From: Rhodovulum kholense
Lineage (GTDB): Bacteria; Pseudomonadota; Alphaproteobacteria; Rhodobacterales; Rhodobacteraceae
NCBI RefSeq assembly: GCF_003053725.1
Contig: NZ_QAYC01000005.1
Span: forward strand, 186,001-250,000
Direction: 5' to 3'
Length of the DNA: 64,000 nucleotides
Below are positions 25,225-33,681 of this stretch, piece by piece (position 1 is the stretch's first letter; each line of letters starts with the position of its first letter). The notes below the pieces were generated by a model that saw only the letters and a list, made by a program, of their open reading frames with translations, did not search any database and had not been told where the DNA came from. A program made the position numbers and the translations under genes.

Positions 25225-26096
25225 GATGCGGCCTCCCATCCGTTCGGCCCGCGTCTCAGCGCCTCGGCCGCCTTGCGCCGCGCGGCCAGCACCCCGTGTT
25301 TCGGGGCGAAGACGAAGGCGGTCAGGAAGATCAGCGTCTGCATCAGCACGATCACCCCGCCGGTCGCGCCGTCGAGGAAATAGCTGGCATAGGCGCCCAG
25401 AAACCCGGTTCCGGCGCCGATGGCGACGGCCACGGCAATCAGCCGCGGAAACCGGTCGCAGAGAAGATAGGCGGTGGCGCCGGGCGTCACCACCATCGCG
25501 ATCACCAGAAACGCGCCGACCGTCTGCATCGCCGCCACCACCGAGGCCGACAGCAGGGTGAAGAACACGGCTTTCAGCAGTTGCGGCCTCAGTCCGATGG
25601 ACCGGGCATGGGCCTCGTCGAAGAAGGTCACCATCAGGTCCTTCCACCTGGCCAGCAGGATGCCCAGAGAGACGAAACCGATGATCGCCAGTTGCAGCGT
25701 GTCGCCGGGCGTGATCGCAAGGACATTGCCCATGATGATCGACTGCACCGAGACCGAGACCGGGCTGAGCGAGATCATGAAGAGCCCCAGCCCGAAGAAG
25801 GACGTGAAGATCAGCCCGATCACCACATCGGTCTTCAGCCCCGAGCGGTCCGACAGGACCAGCATCGCGCCTGCCGCAAGCCCGCCTGCAAGGAACGCCC
25901 CCAGCGCGAAGGGCAGGCCCAGCATGTAGGCGCCCGCGACCCCCGGGACGACAGAATGGGACAGCGCGTCGCCGATCAGCGACCAGCCCTTCAGCATCAG
26001 ATAGGCCGACAGGAAGGCGCAGACCGCCCCCACCAGCGCCGAGACCCACATCGCGTTGGTCATGTAGCCATAGGCGAAGGGCTCGAGCAGGCTCAT
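25221..26096 (-). CDS. sitC: Mn/Fe ABC transporter permease (SitC-like)
   Basis: This 291-aa ABC-3 family permease has eight or nine hydrophobic segments and the motifs [63 protein letters not shown] and [20 protein letters not shown]. It pairs with SitD. It overlaps SitB and SitD by 4 bp each. The basic C-terminal tail is cytoplasmic. Confidence 0.93.
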   Translation of the reverse strand: MSLLEPFAYGYMTNAMWVSALVGAVCAFLSAYLMLKGWSLIGDALSHSVVPGVAGAYMLGLPFALGAFLAGGLAAGAMLVLSDRSGLKTDVVIGLIFTSFFGLGLFMISLSPVSVSVQSIIMGNVLAITPGDTLQLAIIGFVSLGILLARWKDLMVTFFDEAHARSIGLRPQLLKAVFFTLLSASVVAAMQTVGAFLVIAMVVTPGATAYLLCDRFPRLIAVAVAIGAGTGFLGAYASYFLDGATGGVIVLMQTLIFLTAFVFAPKHGVLAARRKAAEALRRGPNGWEAAS

Positions 26097-27040
26097 TGCG
26101 CGCCCTCGCGGTCTTGGGTGCGGTCGCCATATTGCACCAGCGGGCGTTCGTCGTCGGTCAGGATCGAGATCTGGCGCGGGTCGTCGTCATCGTGCAGCTT
26201 GGAGCCGCCCAGGGTGAACTGGCGCAGCACGCCGCCGAAGGCGCGTTCGAGGTTGGCACGTGTGAAGGTCGTCGCGGTCGGCCCCGCCGCCAGCACCGTG
26301 CCCCGCACCAGCACCGTCCGGTCGCAGAATTCGGGCACCGAGCCCAGATTGTGGGTCGAGACCAGCATCACCCGGCCCTCGTCCCGCAGCGCGCGCAGCA
26401 GCGCCACGATCTGCTCCTCGGTCTTGACATCGACGCCGGTGAAGGGCTCGTCCAGCAGGATCACCCGGCCGTCCTGCGCCAGGGCGCGGGCCAGAAAGAC
26501 CCGCTTTTTCTGGCCGCCCGACAGCTCGCCGATCTGGCGGTGGCGAAACGCCTCCATGCCGACGCGGCCCAGCGCGCGGTCGACCGCGGCCCGGTCCGCC
26601 GCGCGCGGACGCCGCAGAAAGCCCATATGGCCGTAGCGGCCCATCATCACCACATCCTCGACCAGCACCGGGAAGGACCAGTCGACCTCCTCGGCCTGCG
26701 GGACATAGGCCACCAGATTGCGCCTCAGCGCCTCGCGCACCTCCAGCCCCAGCAGCCGGATCTCGCCCGTCGCGACCGGCACGAAGCCCATGATCGCCTT
26801 GAAAAGCGTCGATTTCCCGGCGCCGTTCACGCCCACCAGCGCGGTGATCGTGCCGCGCGGGATGGCGAAGCTCACGTCATGCAGCGCGGTATGGCCGTTG
26901 CGGTAGGTCACGGTGACGCCGCGCGCGAGAATGCCGCTTTCGGGACCCGCGCCCGGATCGGTGCCCGGACCTGCCCCCGGACCTTTTCCCGGATCGGCAT
27001 CGGTGGTCGTCGCGTCGTCGGCGGTCGGGCGGTGCAGCAT
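26093..27040 (-). CDS. sitB: Mn/Fe ABC transporter ATP-binding protein (SitB-like)
   Basis: This is a 315-aa ATPase. A low-complexity Gly/Pro/Asp tract (residues about 14-35) precedes the ABC domain. Walker [10 protein letters not shown] is near 69-77, signature LSGGQKKR near 170, Walker [13 protein letters not shown], and switch His in STHNLGSV. The ATG at 27040 has AAGGA seven bases upstream and is preferred over an in-frame TTG at 27055. The C-terminal extension after the ABC domain ([26 protein letters not shown]) is common in SitB/MntA relatives. It energises SitCD. Confidence 0.93.
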   Translation of the reverse strand: MLHRPTADDATTTDADPGKGPGAGPGTDPGAGPESGILARGVTVTYRNGHTALHDVSFAIPRGTITALVGVNGAGKSTLFKAIMGFVPVATGEIRLLGLEVREALRRNLVAYVPQAEEVDWSFPVLVEDVVMMGRYGHMGFLRRPRAADRAAVDRALGRVGMEAFRHRQIGELSGGQKKRVFLARALAQDGRVILLDEPFTGVDVKTEEQIVALLRALRDEGRVMLVSTHNLGSVPEFCDRTVLVRGTVLAAGPTATTFTRANLERAFGGVLRQFTLGGSKLHDDDDPRQISILTDDERPLVQYGDRTQDREGAQ

Positions 27041-27069
27041 TGTCGTCCTTTCCAAGGCCGCGCTGGGCG

Positions 27070-27978
27070 TCAGTTCGTGGCCGTCGCCTCGATCAGGCCG
27101 GTCGCCACGGTTTCCGAGGTCACGCGCAAGAGGTCCAGATAGGTTGGCACCGGCCCCGTCGGATCGCTGAGACTGTCGACATAGAGCACCCCGCCAAAGG
27201 CCGCCCCGGTCTCGCGCGCCACCTGCGTCGCGGGATCGGCGTTCACCGTGCTTTCGCAGAAGACCACCGGAATGTCGTGCGCCCGGATCCCGTCGATCAC
27301 CGCGCGCACCTGCTGCGGCGTGCCCATCTGGTCGGCGTTCATCGGCCAGAGATACAGTTCCCGGAGGCCGAAATCGCGCGCCAGGTAGCTGAACGCGCCC
27401 TCGCAGGTCACCAGCCAGCGCTTGTCCTCGGGGATGCGGGCGATCTCGGCTTTCAGGGGCTCGATGGTGGCGCGCAGGCGGTCCTTGTAGGCCGCCGCAT
27501 TCGCGGCATAGGTCGCGGCATTGTCCGGATCGCGGGCTGCCAGCGCCCGGGCGATGTTGTCGACATAGACCAGCGCGGTTTCAAGCCCCATCCAGGCATG
27601 CGGATTGGGGTTGCCCTCATAGGCGCCCGCGGCAATCGGGATCGTGTCGATCCCCGCGCTCAGCGTGGCCGAGGGCACATCGCCCAGATTGGCCAGGAAC
27701 TGTTCGAACCAGAGTTCCAGGTTCAGCCCGTTCCACAGGATCAGATCGGCATCCGAGGCGCGCACGATGTCGCGCGGCGTGGGTTCATAGCCGTGGATCT
27801 CGGCCCCTGGCTTGGTGATCGAGACGACCTCGGCCGCCTCGCCCGCCACGTTCTGCGCCATGTCGGCCAGTACCGTGAAGCTGGTGACGACCTTCAGCTT
27901 TTCCGCCGCCAGGGCCGCGCTGGAACTCAGGGCTGCGGCCGCACAGGCGGTCAGCAGGCAAGCGGTGATCGGTCTCAT
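27070..27978 (-). CDS. sitA: Mn/Fe ABC transporter periplasmic binding protein (SitA-like)
   Basis: This 302-aa cluster A-I metal-binding protein has signal peptide [21 protein letters not shown]. The candidate metal ligands of this family are in place: His in [14 protein letters not shown], His in [10 protein letters not shown], Glu in [17 protein letters not shown], and Asp in [19 protein letters not shown]. This His-His-Glu-Asp set favours Mn(II)/Fe(II) over zinc. The ATG at 27978 starts the signal peptide. It is first in the sitABCD-mur cluster, downstream of a perfect Mur-type palindrome. Confidence 0.93.
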   Translation of the reverse strand: MRPITACLLTACAAAALSSSAALAAEKLKVVTSFTVLADMAQNVAGEAAEVVSITKPGAEIHGYEPTPRDIVRASDADLILWNGLNLELWFEQFLANLGDVPSATLSAGIDTIPIAAGAYEGNPNPHAWMGLETALVYVDNIARALAARDPDNAATYAANAAAYKDRLRATIEPLKAEIARIPEDKRWLVTCEGAFSYLARDFGLRELYLWPMNADQMGTPQQVRAVIDGIRAHDIPVVFCESTVNADPATQVARETGAAFGGVLYVDSLSDPTGPVPTYLDLLRVTSETVATGLIEATATN

Positions 27979-28020
27979 CGTCGGCTCCGCGTGTCGGGTC
28001 GCTGATCTCTGATCTATGCA

Positions 28021-28039
28021 GTTGCAAGTCATTTGCAAC
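28021..28039. promoter_or_regulatory. Mur-box palindrome before sitA
   Basis: GTTGCAAGTCATTTGCAAC is a perfect 7-5-7 inverted repeat (GTTGCAA/TTGCAAC) ending 43 bp before the sitA ATG. Mur boxes of alphaproteobacteria have TGCAA/TTGCA arms around an AT-rich centre, so this is a strong candidate for Mn-dependent repression by the Mur-like protein of the same cluster. Confidence 0.75.
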
Positions 28040-28344
28040 AAAAATCTCGATGCCGTTCAGGGGCGGTGGTGCAGAAAGCCGTTTTGAGGCGCATGGGCGC
28101 CTTTCCCCCTCCATCTCGCCCATGGCTTGCATGTGTCTGGCGCCACGGTCAGGGGTGCTGTCCGACGATCGGCCCGGTGACAGGCACCTTGCCCGCCGCC
28201 GATCCGGATCGGACGATCCGCGCGATCATTGCCGCGGCCGGCAGGACTGGCCCGGAGAGGAGCATGCGTTCAGGCAGTTCAGCCGCAATTGCTCCGACCC
28301 GGACCGGGGCAAGGATTGGGGGGCGGGGGACACGCCGCGCCTTG

Positions 28345-28625
28345 AGGGGCGGCTGCCGGGCCTGTCCATCCGGGGAGGTGGGTTGCCCGAAGTCCGAGAC
28401 GCGATACGTCAGCCGCGAGCCTCACGAAAAGGCCCGCGACATCGCCCGCGAATGCCGAAGGACCCGGGCCTGCAAGCTGTCCCGCGACAAGCGAAAAGGC
28501 AGGAGATGCGCGTCACCGACCTGAAACGGAGCCTCGGGTTGATCCGACGTCGCTGGCGTGGGCCGGATGATGCGACGGACGGGTCGCTGTTCGCTGCCCT
28601 CGTCCGAAACCTCCGGAACCTCTGA
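28345..28625 (+). pseudogene. IS1182-family transposase C-terminal remnant, frameshifted
   Basis: From 28348 one frame reads CRACPSGEVGCPKSETRYVSREPHEKARDIARECRRT, matching the Cys-rich and HE-ARD-AR segment near the end of IS1182-type transposases. Near 28500 the similarity jumps to another frame (RQEMRVTDLKRSLGLIRR and then LVRNLRNL before a stop), which matches the terminal KVEM-FAHLKR-LGL-RLR...NLRKLA. The N-terminal two thirds of the transposase are not recognisable upstream (28042-28344), and no terminal inverted repeats were identified. It is a dead fragment. Confidence 0.7.
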
Positions 28626-28704
28626 AAGCTCGAAGAGCCACCGCCGCTCCACGCCGCGCGGGACCCCTCGGCAGGCTCTGGGACGCAACCATGTCCGGTC
28701 GTTT

Positions 28705-29274
28705 TTACGCCCCGCAGACCTGCCCGGTCAGCGCCACCAGATCCCGCTCTTCCGCGGCGGTATGCGCCAGCCCGTAGGCCCTGGCGATCCGCCGGAACCG
28801 CAGGACATACTGGCATTGGAAGCCGGGATCGGGCGGCAGCCATTCCAGCGGCCCCCGCGCGCCCTTCGAACGGTTCGCCGAGGCGGTCACGGGCAACAGA
28901 TTGACGGGATCGAGGGCGAAGCGGGCGCGCTTCTCGGCCGACCAGCTGGCGGCGCCATGGCCCCACGCATAGCGCAGCGGCACGATGTGATCGATGTCGA
29001 GATCCCCGGCCTCGGTCACCACCTTGCCTGTGTAGGGCGCGATCCAGCGGCCGTGGCGCACCGAGCAGCTGGAGGGCGCGAGGGTCACCGGTACGGTGGA
29101 AAGTTCCGCCAGCAGCTCGGCCCGGGTGTCGAGGCAATCGCCATCCGGATCGGCCCAGCCCGGGCCGAAGGCCGCGCGGGTATAGGGTGCGACCGTGGGC
29201 TCGGGGGCCGGCGCGACCGGCGTGCAGGTCAGGAGCGCGAGGCTCAGCAACAGCAGGGGCAGAAGTCGGTGCAT
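28705..29274 (-). CDS. Secreted HNH-type nuclease, probable lipoprotein
   Basis: This 189-aa protein starts with a signal sequence LLPLLLLSLALLTC; a lipobox-like LLTC suggests lipidation at Cys17, though Thr at -1 is atypical. The core has DCLDTRAELL, CSVRHGRWIAPYTGKVV, the HNH-like LDIDHIVPLRYAWGHGAASW, and DPVNLLPVTASANRSKGARGPLEWLPP with QCQYVLRF. This is the arrangement of secreted HNH/DUF1524 endonucleases. Two or more cysteines may be disulfide bonded. A role in extracellular DNA degradation or nucleotide scavenging is likely. It is alone between two gene remnants. Confidence 0.82.
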   Translation of the reverse strand: MHRLLPLLLLSLALLTCTPVAPAPEPTVAPYTRAAFGPGWADPDGDCLDTRAELLAELSTVPVTLAPSSCSVRHGRWIAPYTGKVVTEAGDLDIDHIVPLRYAWGHGAASWSAEKRARFALDPVNLLPVTASANRSKGARGPLEWLPPDPGFQCQYVLRFRRIARAYGLAHTAAEERDLVALTGQVCGA

Positions 29275-30022
29275 CCGGGGCGAACCTTTTACTCAGCGCC
29301 CCGAAATCCGGATGAATGCCGCATCGGCCGGGGGAACTCATACGAGCTCCGTCATGGCCTCGCGGCTGGCGATGTTCAACTCCTGCGCGGCTCCTTTTGC
29401 CCGCGCCGGTCATACGCCTCTCATGGCTGCGGCCGATGCCGGTGAGGCCTCGAATCGGGGCCGGTCGTCGATCCTCTGTGCGACCGCGCTCCGGAGCGCG
29501 CCGACCCGTTCGAACCGGGCGCGCGCTCGGCGCGTCCCGGCGCCCGACGGTGGCACCACGCCGAGAGCGCCCGTTCTTGCCATGGCCTCTACGAATGTTC
29601 CTGAGATCACTCACGGGCTTCGACAGGGCGGCCGCCAAGACGTGCTTTGGTCGTTTCGTTTCCGACAACCAACTGACCGCAAGCTAGAGCACCGTCCTGG
29701 ACCTGATCATCGACAGCCTCTGCAAGAACGGCCTCATCGATCCCGGCGCCTTCTGCGAAAACCCCTTTACCGACATCCACGAGATCGGGATCGCGGGGCT
29801 TTTCGGGCCTGATCAGGCAGCAGAGATCATCAAGATCGTAAAAGACGTGAACAGGTCTGCCGCCGCGCAATCCAGTGAGCTTGCAGCGCTGGAGGTCCGA
29901 TGCAAGCAAAACGACCAACGAAACCGAGGGTGGTCAAATCGATGCTTCCATCAGGAACGCAGACCCCGCCCTTTGGTGGAAGCTATCCTTCCCTTTACAG
30001 CACGCGCCGTGCCGACGACGGG
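29275..30022. other. Gene-poor decayed stretch
   Basis: This stretch of about 750 bp lies between two minus-strand HNH genes. Its right half contains the HsdR remnant at 29595-29870. In 29275-29594 open frames exist on both strands, but none has recognisable protein text. Confidence 0.5.
29595..29870 (+). pseudogene. Type I restriction enzyme HsdR C-terminal remnant with in-frame stop
   Basis: One frame reads LRSLTGFDRAAAKTCFGRF, then LTAS, a TAG at 29685-29687, then STVLDLIIDSLCKNGLIDPGAF and ENPFTDIHEIGIAGLFGPDQ followed by EIIKIVKDVNRSAAA. This matches the C-terminal (EcoEI R-type) domain of type I restriction R subunits (…LVGLDREAAK…LTANQI-F-DLIID-L…GVMDP…YESPFTD…GLF). The TAG stands where functional proteins have Gln, a CAG-to-TAG change. 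The helicase/nuclease parts and hsdM/hsdS are absent, so this is only the tail of a lost system. Confidence 0.7.
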
Positions 30023-30607
30023 TCAGGCTTCCAGTTCGGCGTCCCAGTAGAGGAAGTCGAGCCAGCTGTCATGCAGGTAGTTCGGGGGAAACTTGCGGCC
30101 GACATCGCGCAGCTCGGTCGCCTGGGGACGGCGCGGGGCGCGGCGAAGCGCCATGCCCGCCTGGCGCAGGCTTTTCGAGCCCTTCCGGAGGTTGCAGCGC
30201 GAACAGGCGGCGACGACGTTTTCCCAGCTGGTGATGCCGCCCCGGGCGCGGGGCACCACATGGTCGAAGGTCAGATCGCCCTTGCAGCCGCAATACTGGC
30301 AGCTGAATTCGTCCCTCAGAAAAAGATTGAAGCGCGTGAAGGCCACGCGCTTCTGCGGTTTGACGAAATCTTTCAGCACGACGACAGAGGGTATTCGGAT
30401 CGTCCGGGTCGGACTTCGGACGACCTTGTCGTATTCGGCCACGATGTCGACCCGGTCGAGGAAGGCCGCCTTGACCGCCTCCTGCCAGGGCCAGAGCGAC
30501 AGCGGATAGTAGGACAACGGGCGGTAATCGGCGTTCAGGACCAGCGCCGGATGATGCTTGAGGGAGCCTGGCTCCCGCACGAACGAAGTTCTGAAATCGC
30601 CATCCAT
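30023..30607 (-). CDS. HNH endonuclease family protein
   Basis: This is a 194-aa cytoplasmic HNH protein of a type widely conserved in alphaproteobacteria. It has an N-terminal region ALVLNADYRPLSYYPLSLWPWQEAVKAAFL. The HNH zinc site runs from FSCQYCGCKGDLTFDHVVPRARGG to NVVAACSRCNLRKGSKSL, with CxxC pairs flanking the catalytic His. The tail is NYLHDSWLDFLYWD. The substrate is unknown; it is not attached to a restriction methylase here. The start at 30607 is chosen because homologues begin MxGDxRTS; the frame stays open upstream. A promoter-like pair lies at 30683-30710. Confidence 0.88.
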   Translation of the reverse strand: MDGDFRTSFVREPGSLKHHPALVLNADYRPLSYYPLSLWPWQEAVKAAFLDRVDIVAEYDKVVRSPTRTIRIPSVVVLKDFVKPQKRVAFTRFNLFLRDEFSCQYCGCKGDLTFDHVVPRARGGITSWENVVAACSRCNLRKGSKSLRQAGMALRRAPRRPQATELRDVGRKFPPNYLHDSWLDFLYWDAELEA

Positions 30608-30964
30608 GGTGAGACTCAGCCTCTGCCCCGTCTGCCTGCCCGGCCCCGAGACGGGACGTGCCCGCCCCTTTCCTTGCGTTTGACTATATATGGCGTTTGC
30701 CACCTGACAAGCCCCGCAGATGCGGTGGCCCTTGGGGCGGTGACTAAAGGCTTTGCGTAACGGCGTTGTGACGCCGGACCGCGCGGTGTCACCGGGATGT
30801 GCCTGCGAATTGTGCAAAGCGACCGGTTTCTCATGCCTTGGGGCCCAAAAGCCCTGCCGCGCGCGGGGCGCGAGGCGGGGCGTCGCCCCCGGGAATCGCC
30901 CATGTCAGCGGGAAGAGGCCCGGCCGCGGTCCGGGGCTGGGGGCGACCCGGGGGGCCGGAGGTC
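30608..30964. other. Intergenic region between the HNH gene and the peptide ABC operon
   Basis: This 357-bp stretch separates two minus-strand units. It contains the HNH promoter-like elements at 30683-30710. Beyond these I see no gene; its left-hand end should also hold the terminator of the ABC operon, but no hairpin with a T-run was found. Confidence 0.5.
30683..30710 (-). promoter_or_regulatory. Sigma-70-like promoter for the HNH gene
   Basis: On the minus strand TTGTCA (30710-30705) and TATAGT (30688-30683) are spaced by 16 bp, close to the -35/-10 consensus. They lie about 75 bp before the HNH start in an unusually AT-rich patch. Confidence 0.4.
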
Positions 30965-32803
30965 TCAGTCGGTCCCGGCCGTCCTGCCGGCGGACCGCAA
31001 GGGGACTCCGAGGTCGGGGGTCGCGTCGATCAGCCTCCGGGCAAAGGCGGTGCGGGGAGCGTCGAAGATCTGCGCGGCCGGTCCTTCCTCGACCAGACGT
31101 CCCTGACGGATCAGCGCGATCCGGTCGCAGAGGTAACGCACCACGGCCAGATCGTGGCTGATGAACAGATAGCCGACGCCCAGCCGGTCCTGCAGCTCGA
31201 TCAGCAGGTTCAGCACCTGAGCCTGCGCCGAGACGTCGAGCGCCGAGGTGGGCTCGTCCAGCAGCAACAGCTCGGGCCCCGCCGCCAGCGCGCGGGCGAT
31301 CCCGATCCGCTGGCGCTGGCCGCCGGACAGCTCGTGGGGAAACCGGCGCAGGTGATCGGGCCTCAGCCCGACCGTCTCGATCAGCTCGGCCACCCGCGCG
31401 CGCCGTCCGCGCCGGTCGAGCCCGACGGTGTCGCGATGCACCAGCATCGGCTCGGTCACGATCTCTTCGGCGGTCATGCGCGGGTTCAGCGCGGCCTGCG
31501 GGTCCTGGAACACGATCTGAACCCGGGCGCGGAAGGCGCGCAGCGCGCCCGGCCCGAACCGGGCCACATCGGCGCCGCGATAGAGGATCTGGCCCGCATC
31601 GGGGCGCTCGAGCCGCAGGATGACGCGGGTCAGGGTGGACTTGCCCGCACCGCTTTCGCCGACGATCCCGAGGCTTTCGCCCCGGGCGATCCGCAGGTTG
31701 ACGCCATCGAGCGCCACCACCTCGGGGCTGCGGGCCAGCAGGCTGCGGCGCGGCCGGTAGAGGCGCGAGACGCCGCGCAGCTCCAGAAGCGGCGGATCAG
31801 CCATGGGTGGGCCCGTCCGCATGGGCGCAGGCGACGGCATGGCCCGCGCCAAGGGGGCGCAGCGGGGGCCGGGCGGCGCGGCAGGCGGGGGCCGTCCCGG
31901 GGCAGCGGGGCGCGAAGCGACAGCCGGGGGCGGGGCCAGGAGGTCGGGCACGGTGCCGGGCAGGGCGCTCAGCGTGCCGCGCGGGGTGTGCCGCCCCGGA
32001 ACTGCGGCCATCAGCGCGCGGGTATAGGGATGGGCCGGGCGGTCCAGCACCTCGACGACCGGGCCGGTCTCGACGATGCTGCCCGCATACATCACCGCGA
32101 CATGGCTGCAGGCCCGGGCCACCACGCCCATGCTGTGGGTGATCAGGATCATGCCGAGGCCGCGATCGGCCGCCATGCCCTGCATCAGCGCGAGGATCTG
32201 CGCCTGAACGGGCAGGTCGAGCGCCGATGTGGGCTCGTCGGCGATCAGCAGGTCGGGCGCGCCGATCAGCGCCATGGCGATCAGCACCCGCTGCCGCATC
32301 CCGCCCGAGAATTCGTGCGGCCAGGCGCTCAGCCTCTGGCGCGCCGAGGCGATCCCGACCCGGTCGAGCATCGTGGCCGCCAGCGCCCGGGCGGCCGTCC
32401 GGGCGGGGCCGGGGCCCAGCAGCGCGGGATCGTGGCGGGCCGCGGCCAGCGCCACGTCCGCCAGCTGATCGCCGATCCGCATCGTCGGGTTCAGGCTGGT
32501 GGCGGGGTCCTGCAGGATCATCCCGATCCGGCGGCCGCGCAGCGCGCGCATCCGGGGTTCGGACAGCGCCATCAGGTCCTCGCCGTCCAGCCGCACCTCG
32601 CCCGCCGGATACTGCGCGGGCGGGCAGGGCACCAGGCGCGCGACGGACAGCCCGGTCAGCGTCTTGCCGCAGCCGGATTCGCCCACCAGACCCCAGATCT
32701 CGCCCCGCGCGATCCGGAGGGCGACGCCGTTCAGCACCTGCACCGGGCCGTCGCGGGTCGCCATCGTCAGATGCAGGTCGCGGATTTCCAGCAGCGGAGG
32801 CAT
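30965..32803 (-). CDS. Peptide/opine ABC transporter ATPases: DppD- and DppF-like halves in one uninterrupted frame
   Basis: The frame from ATG 32803 runs 612 aa without a stop and contains two complete ATPases. The first half has Walker A GESGCGKT, signature FSGGMRQR and Walker B LLIADEPTSALD. The second half begins at MADPPLLELRGV (ATG 31804) and has GESGAGKST, LSGGQRQR and LLLLDEPTSALD. The linker is low-complexity Pro/Ala. Just before it, a different frame encodes the canonical DppD tail GCRFAPRCPGTAPAC and stops at 31797, 8 bp past the DppF ATG. The ancestral state was thus two genes, and a one-base deletion near 31924-31931 has joined them, unless it is a sequencing error in a G/C run. 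GsiA and YejF show that such fused ATPases can work. It powers the 32803-36341 importer. Confidence 0.85.
   Translation of the reverse strand: MPPLLEIRDLHLTMATRDGPVQVLNGVALRIARGEIWGLVGESGCGKTLTGLSVARLVPCPPAQYPAGEVRLDGEDLMALSEPRMRALRGRRIGMILQDPATSLNPTMRIGDQLADVALAAARHDPALLGPGPARTAARALAATMLDRVGIASARQRLSAWPHEFSGGMRQRVLIAMALIGAPDLLIADEPTSALDLPVQAQILALMQGMAADRGLGMILITHSMGVVARACSHVAVMYAGSIVETGPVVEVLDRPAHPYTRALMAAVPGRHTPRGTLSALPGTVPDLLAPPPAVASRPAAPGRPPPAAPPGPRCAPLARAMPSPAPMRTGPPMADPPLLELRGVSRLYRPRRSLLARSPEVVALDGVNLRIARGESLGIVGESGAGKSTLTRVILRLERPDAGQILYRGADVARFGPGALRAFRARVQIVFQDPQAALNPRMTAEEIVTEPMLVHRDTVGLDRRGRRARVAELIETVGLRPDHLRRFPHELSGGQRQRIGIARALAAGPELLLLDEPTSALDVSAQAQVLNLLIELQDRLGVGYLFISHDLAVVRYLCDRIALIRQGRLVEEGPAAQIFDAPRTAFARRLIDATPDLGVPLRSAGRTAGTD
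31797..31930 (-). other. Out-of-frame relic of the DppD C-terminal tail
   Basis: This frame encodes GCRFAPRCPGTAPACRAARP and then PLRPLGAGHAVACAHADGPTHG plus a stop. It is the Cys-containing C-terminal segment found in stand-alone oligopeptide/dipeptide ATPases of the DppD type. Adding one C near 31924-31925 (plus strand) would join it to the upstream DppD frame. It is the evidence for the frameshift. Confidence 0.75.
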
Positions 32804-33681
32804 CAGCGGCCTCCGCGCGGATCGAGGCTGTCGCGCAGCCCGTCGCCCAAGAGGTTGAAGCCGAAGACCGCGACGAAGATCGCAAGGCCCGGGGCCATCG
32901 CCACCCACCACATGTCGGGCATGTAGGCCCGCGCCGTGGCCAGCATCGTGCCCCATTCCGGCACCGGCGGCCGCACCCCGATGCCGATGAAGCCAAGCCC
33001 GGCCACCATCAGGATCGCAAAGCCCATGTCGAGCGACATCTTGACGATCACCGGCGAGACGCAATCGGGCAGGATGTGGCGGACCAGCACCCGCGCTTGC
33101 GAGGCGCCCATCGCGCGGGCGGCGGTGACATGGGGGCGCTCGCGCGCGGCCAGCACCTCGCCACGCAGGAGCCGCGCGTAGCCCGGCCACCAGCCCAGCG
33201 CCAGCGCCAGCACCATGTTCTGGAACCCCGGCCCCAGCACGGCCGCTACGGTCATGGCAAGGATCAGGTTCGGAACGATCAGCATGAGGTCGGTCAGCCG
33301 CATCAGGATCTCGTCGATCCAGCCGCCGAGAAATCCGGCGATGCCGCCGATCAGAATGCCGGTGGTGCCGCCGATCAGCACCACGGAAAAGCCTGCCAGC
33401 ACCGAGGCCCGGGCGCCCGCAAGCGTCAGCGACAGCACGTCCTGGCCCAGCTCGTTGGTGCCGAAGGGATGGGCGGCCGAGGGCGGCTGAAACCGGGCGG
33501 CGGTGTCGATGCCGCCCGCGACATGGGCGGGATAGGGCGCGAGAAGCGGGCCGAAAAGGGCGAGGGCCAGCACCAGCGCCACGAGCCCCGCGCCCAGCAG
33601 CGACAGCCGGTTCCGCCCGAAGCGGCGCAGGGCGCGCGGGCGGCGGGCGGCGGGCCTCGGCGGGCGGGTCCCGGCCGTCAT
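32803..33681 (-). CDS. Peptide/opine ABC transporter permease (DppC-like)
   Basis: This 292-aa permease has a basic, Pro-rich N-terminus (about 25 aa) and the first helix LSLLGAGLVALVLALALFGPLLAPY. It then has the periplasmic-loop signature HPFGTNELGQDVLSLTLAGARASV and the cytoplasmic EAA-like loop ARERPHVTAARAMGASQARVLVRHILPDCVSPVIV. Its end reads FGFNLLGDGLRDSLDPRGGR. All are typical of OppC/DppC. It overlaps dppB by 4 bp and the ATPase frame by 1 bp (TGATG). Confidence 0.93.
   Translation of the reverse strand: MTAGTRPPRPAARRPRALRRFGRNRLSLLGAGLVALVLALALFGPLLAPYPAHVAGGIDTAARFQPPSAAHPFGTNELGQDVLSLTLAGARASVLAGFSVVLIGGTTGILIGGIAGFLGGWIDEILMRLTDLMLIVPNLILAMTVAAVLGPGFQNMVLALALGWWPGYARLLRGEVLAARERPHVTAARAMGASQARVLVRHILPDCVSPVIVKMSLDMGFAILMVAGLGFIGIGVRPPVPEWGTMLATARAYMPDMWWVAMAPGLAIFVAVFGFNLLGDGLRDSLDPRGGR

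Noticed and set aside
29410-29610. 66-aa minus-strand frame between the nuclease gene and the HsdR remnant
   Set aside because: No motif, no ribosome site and partial overlap with the remnant; not supported as a gene.
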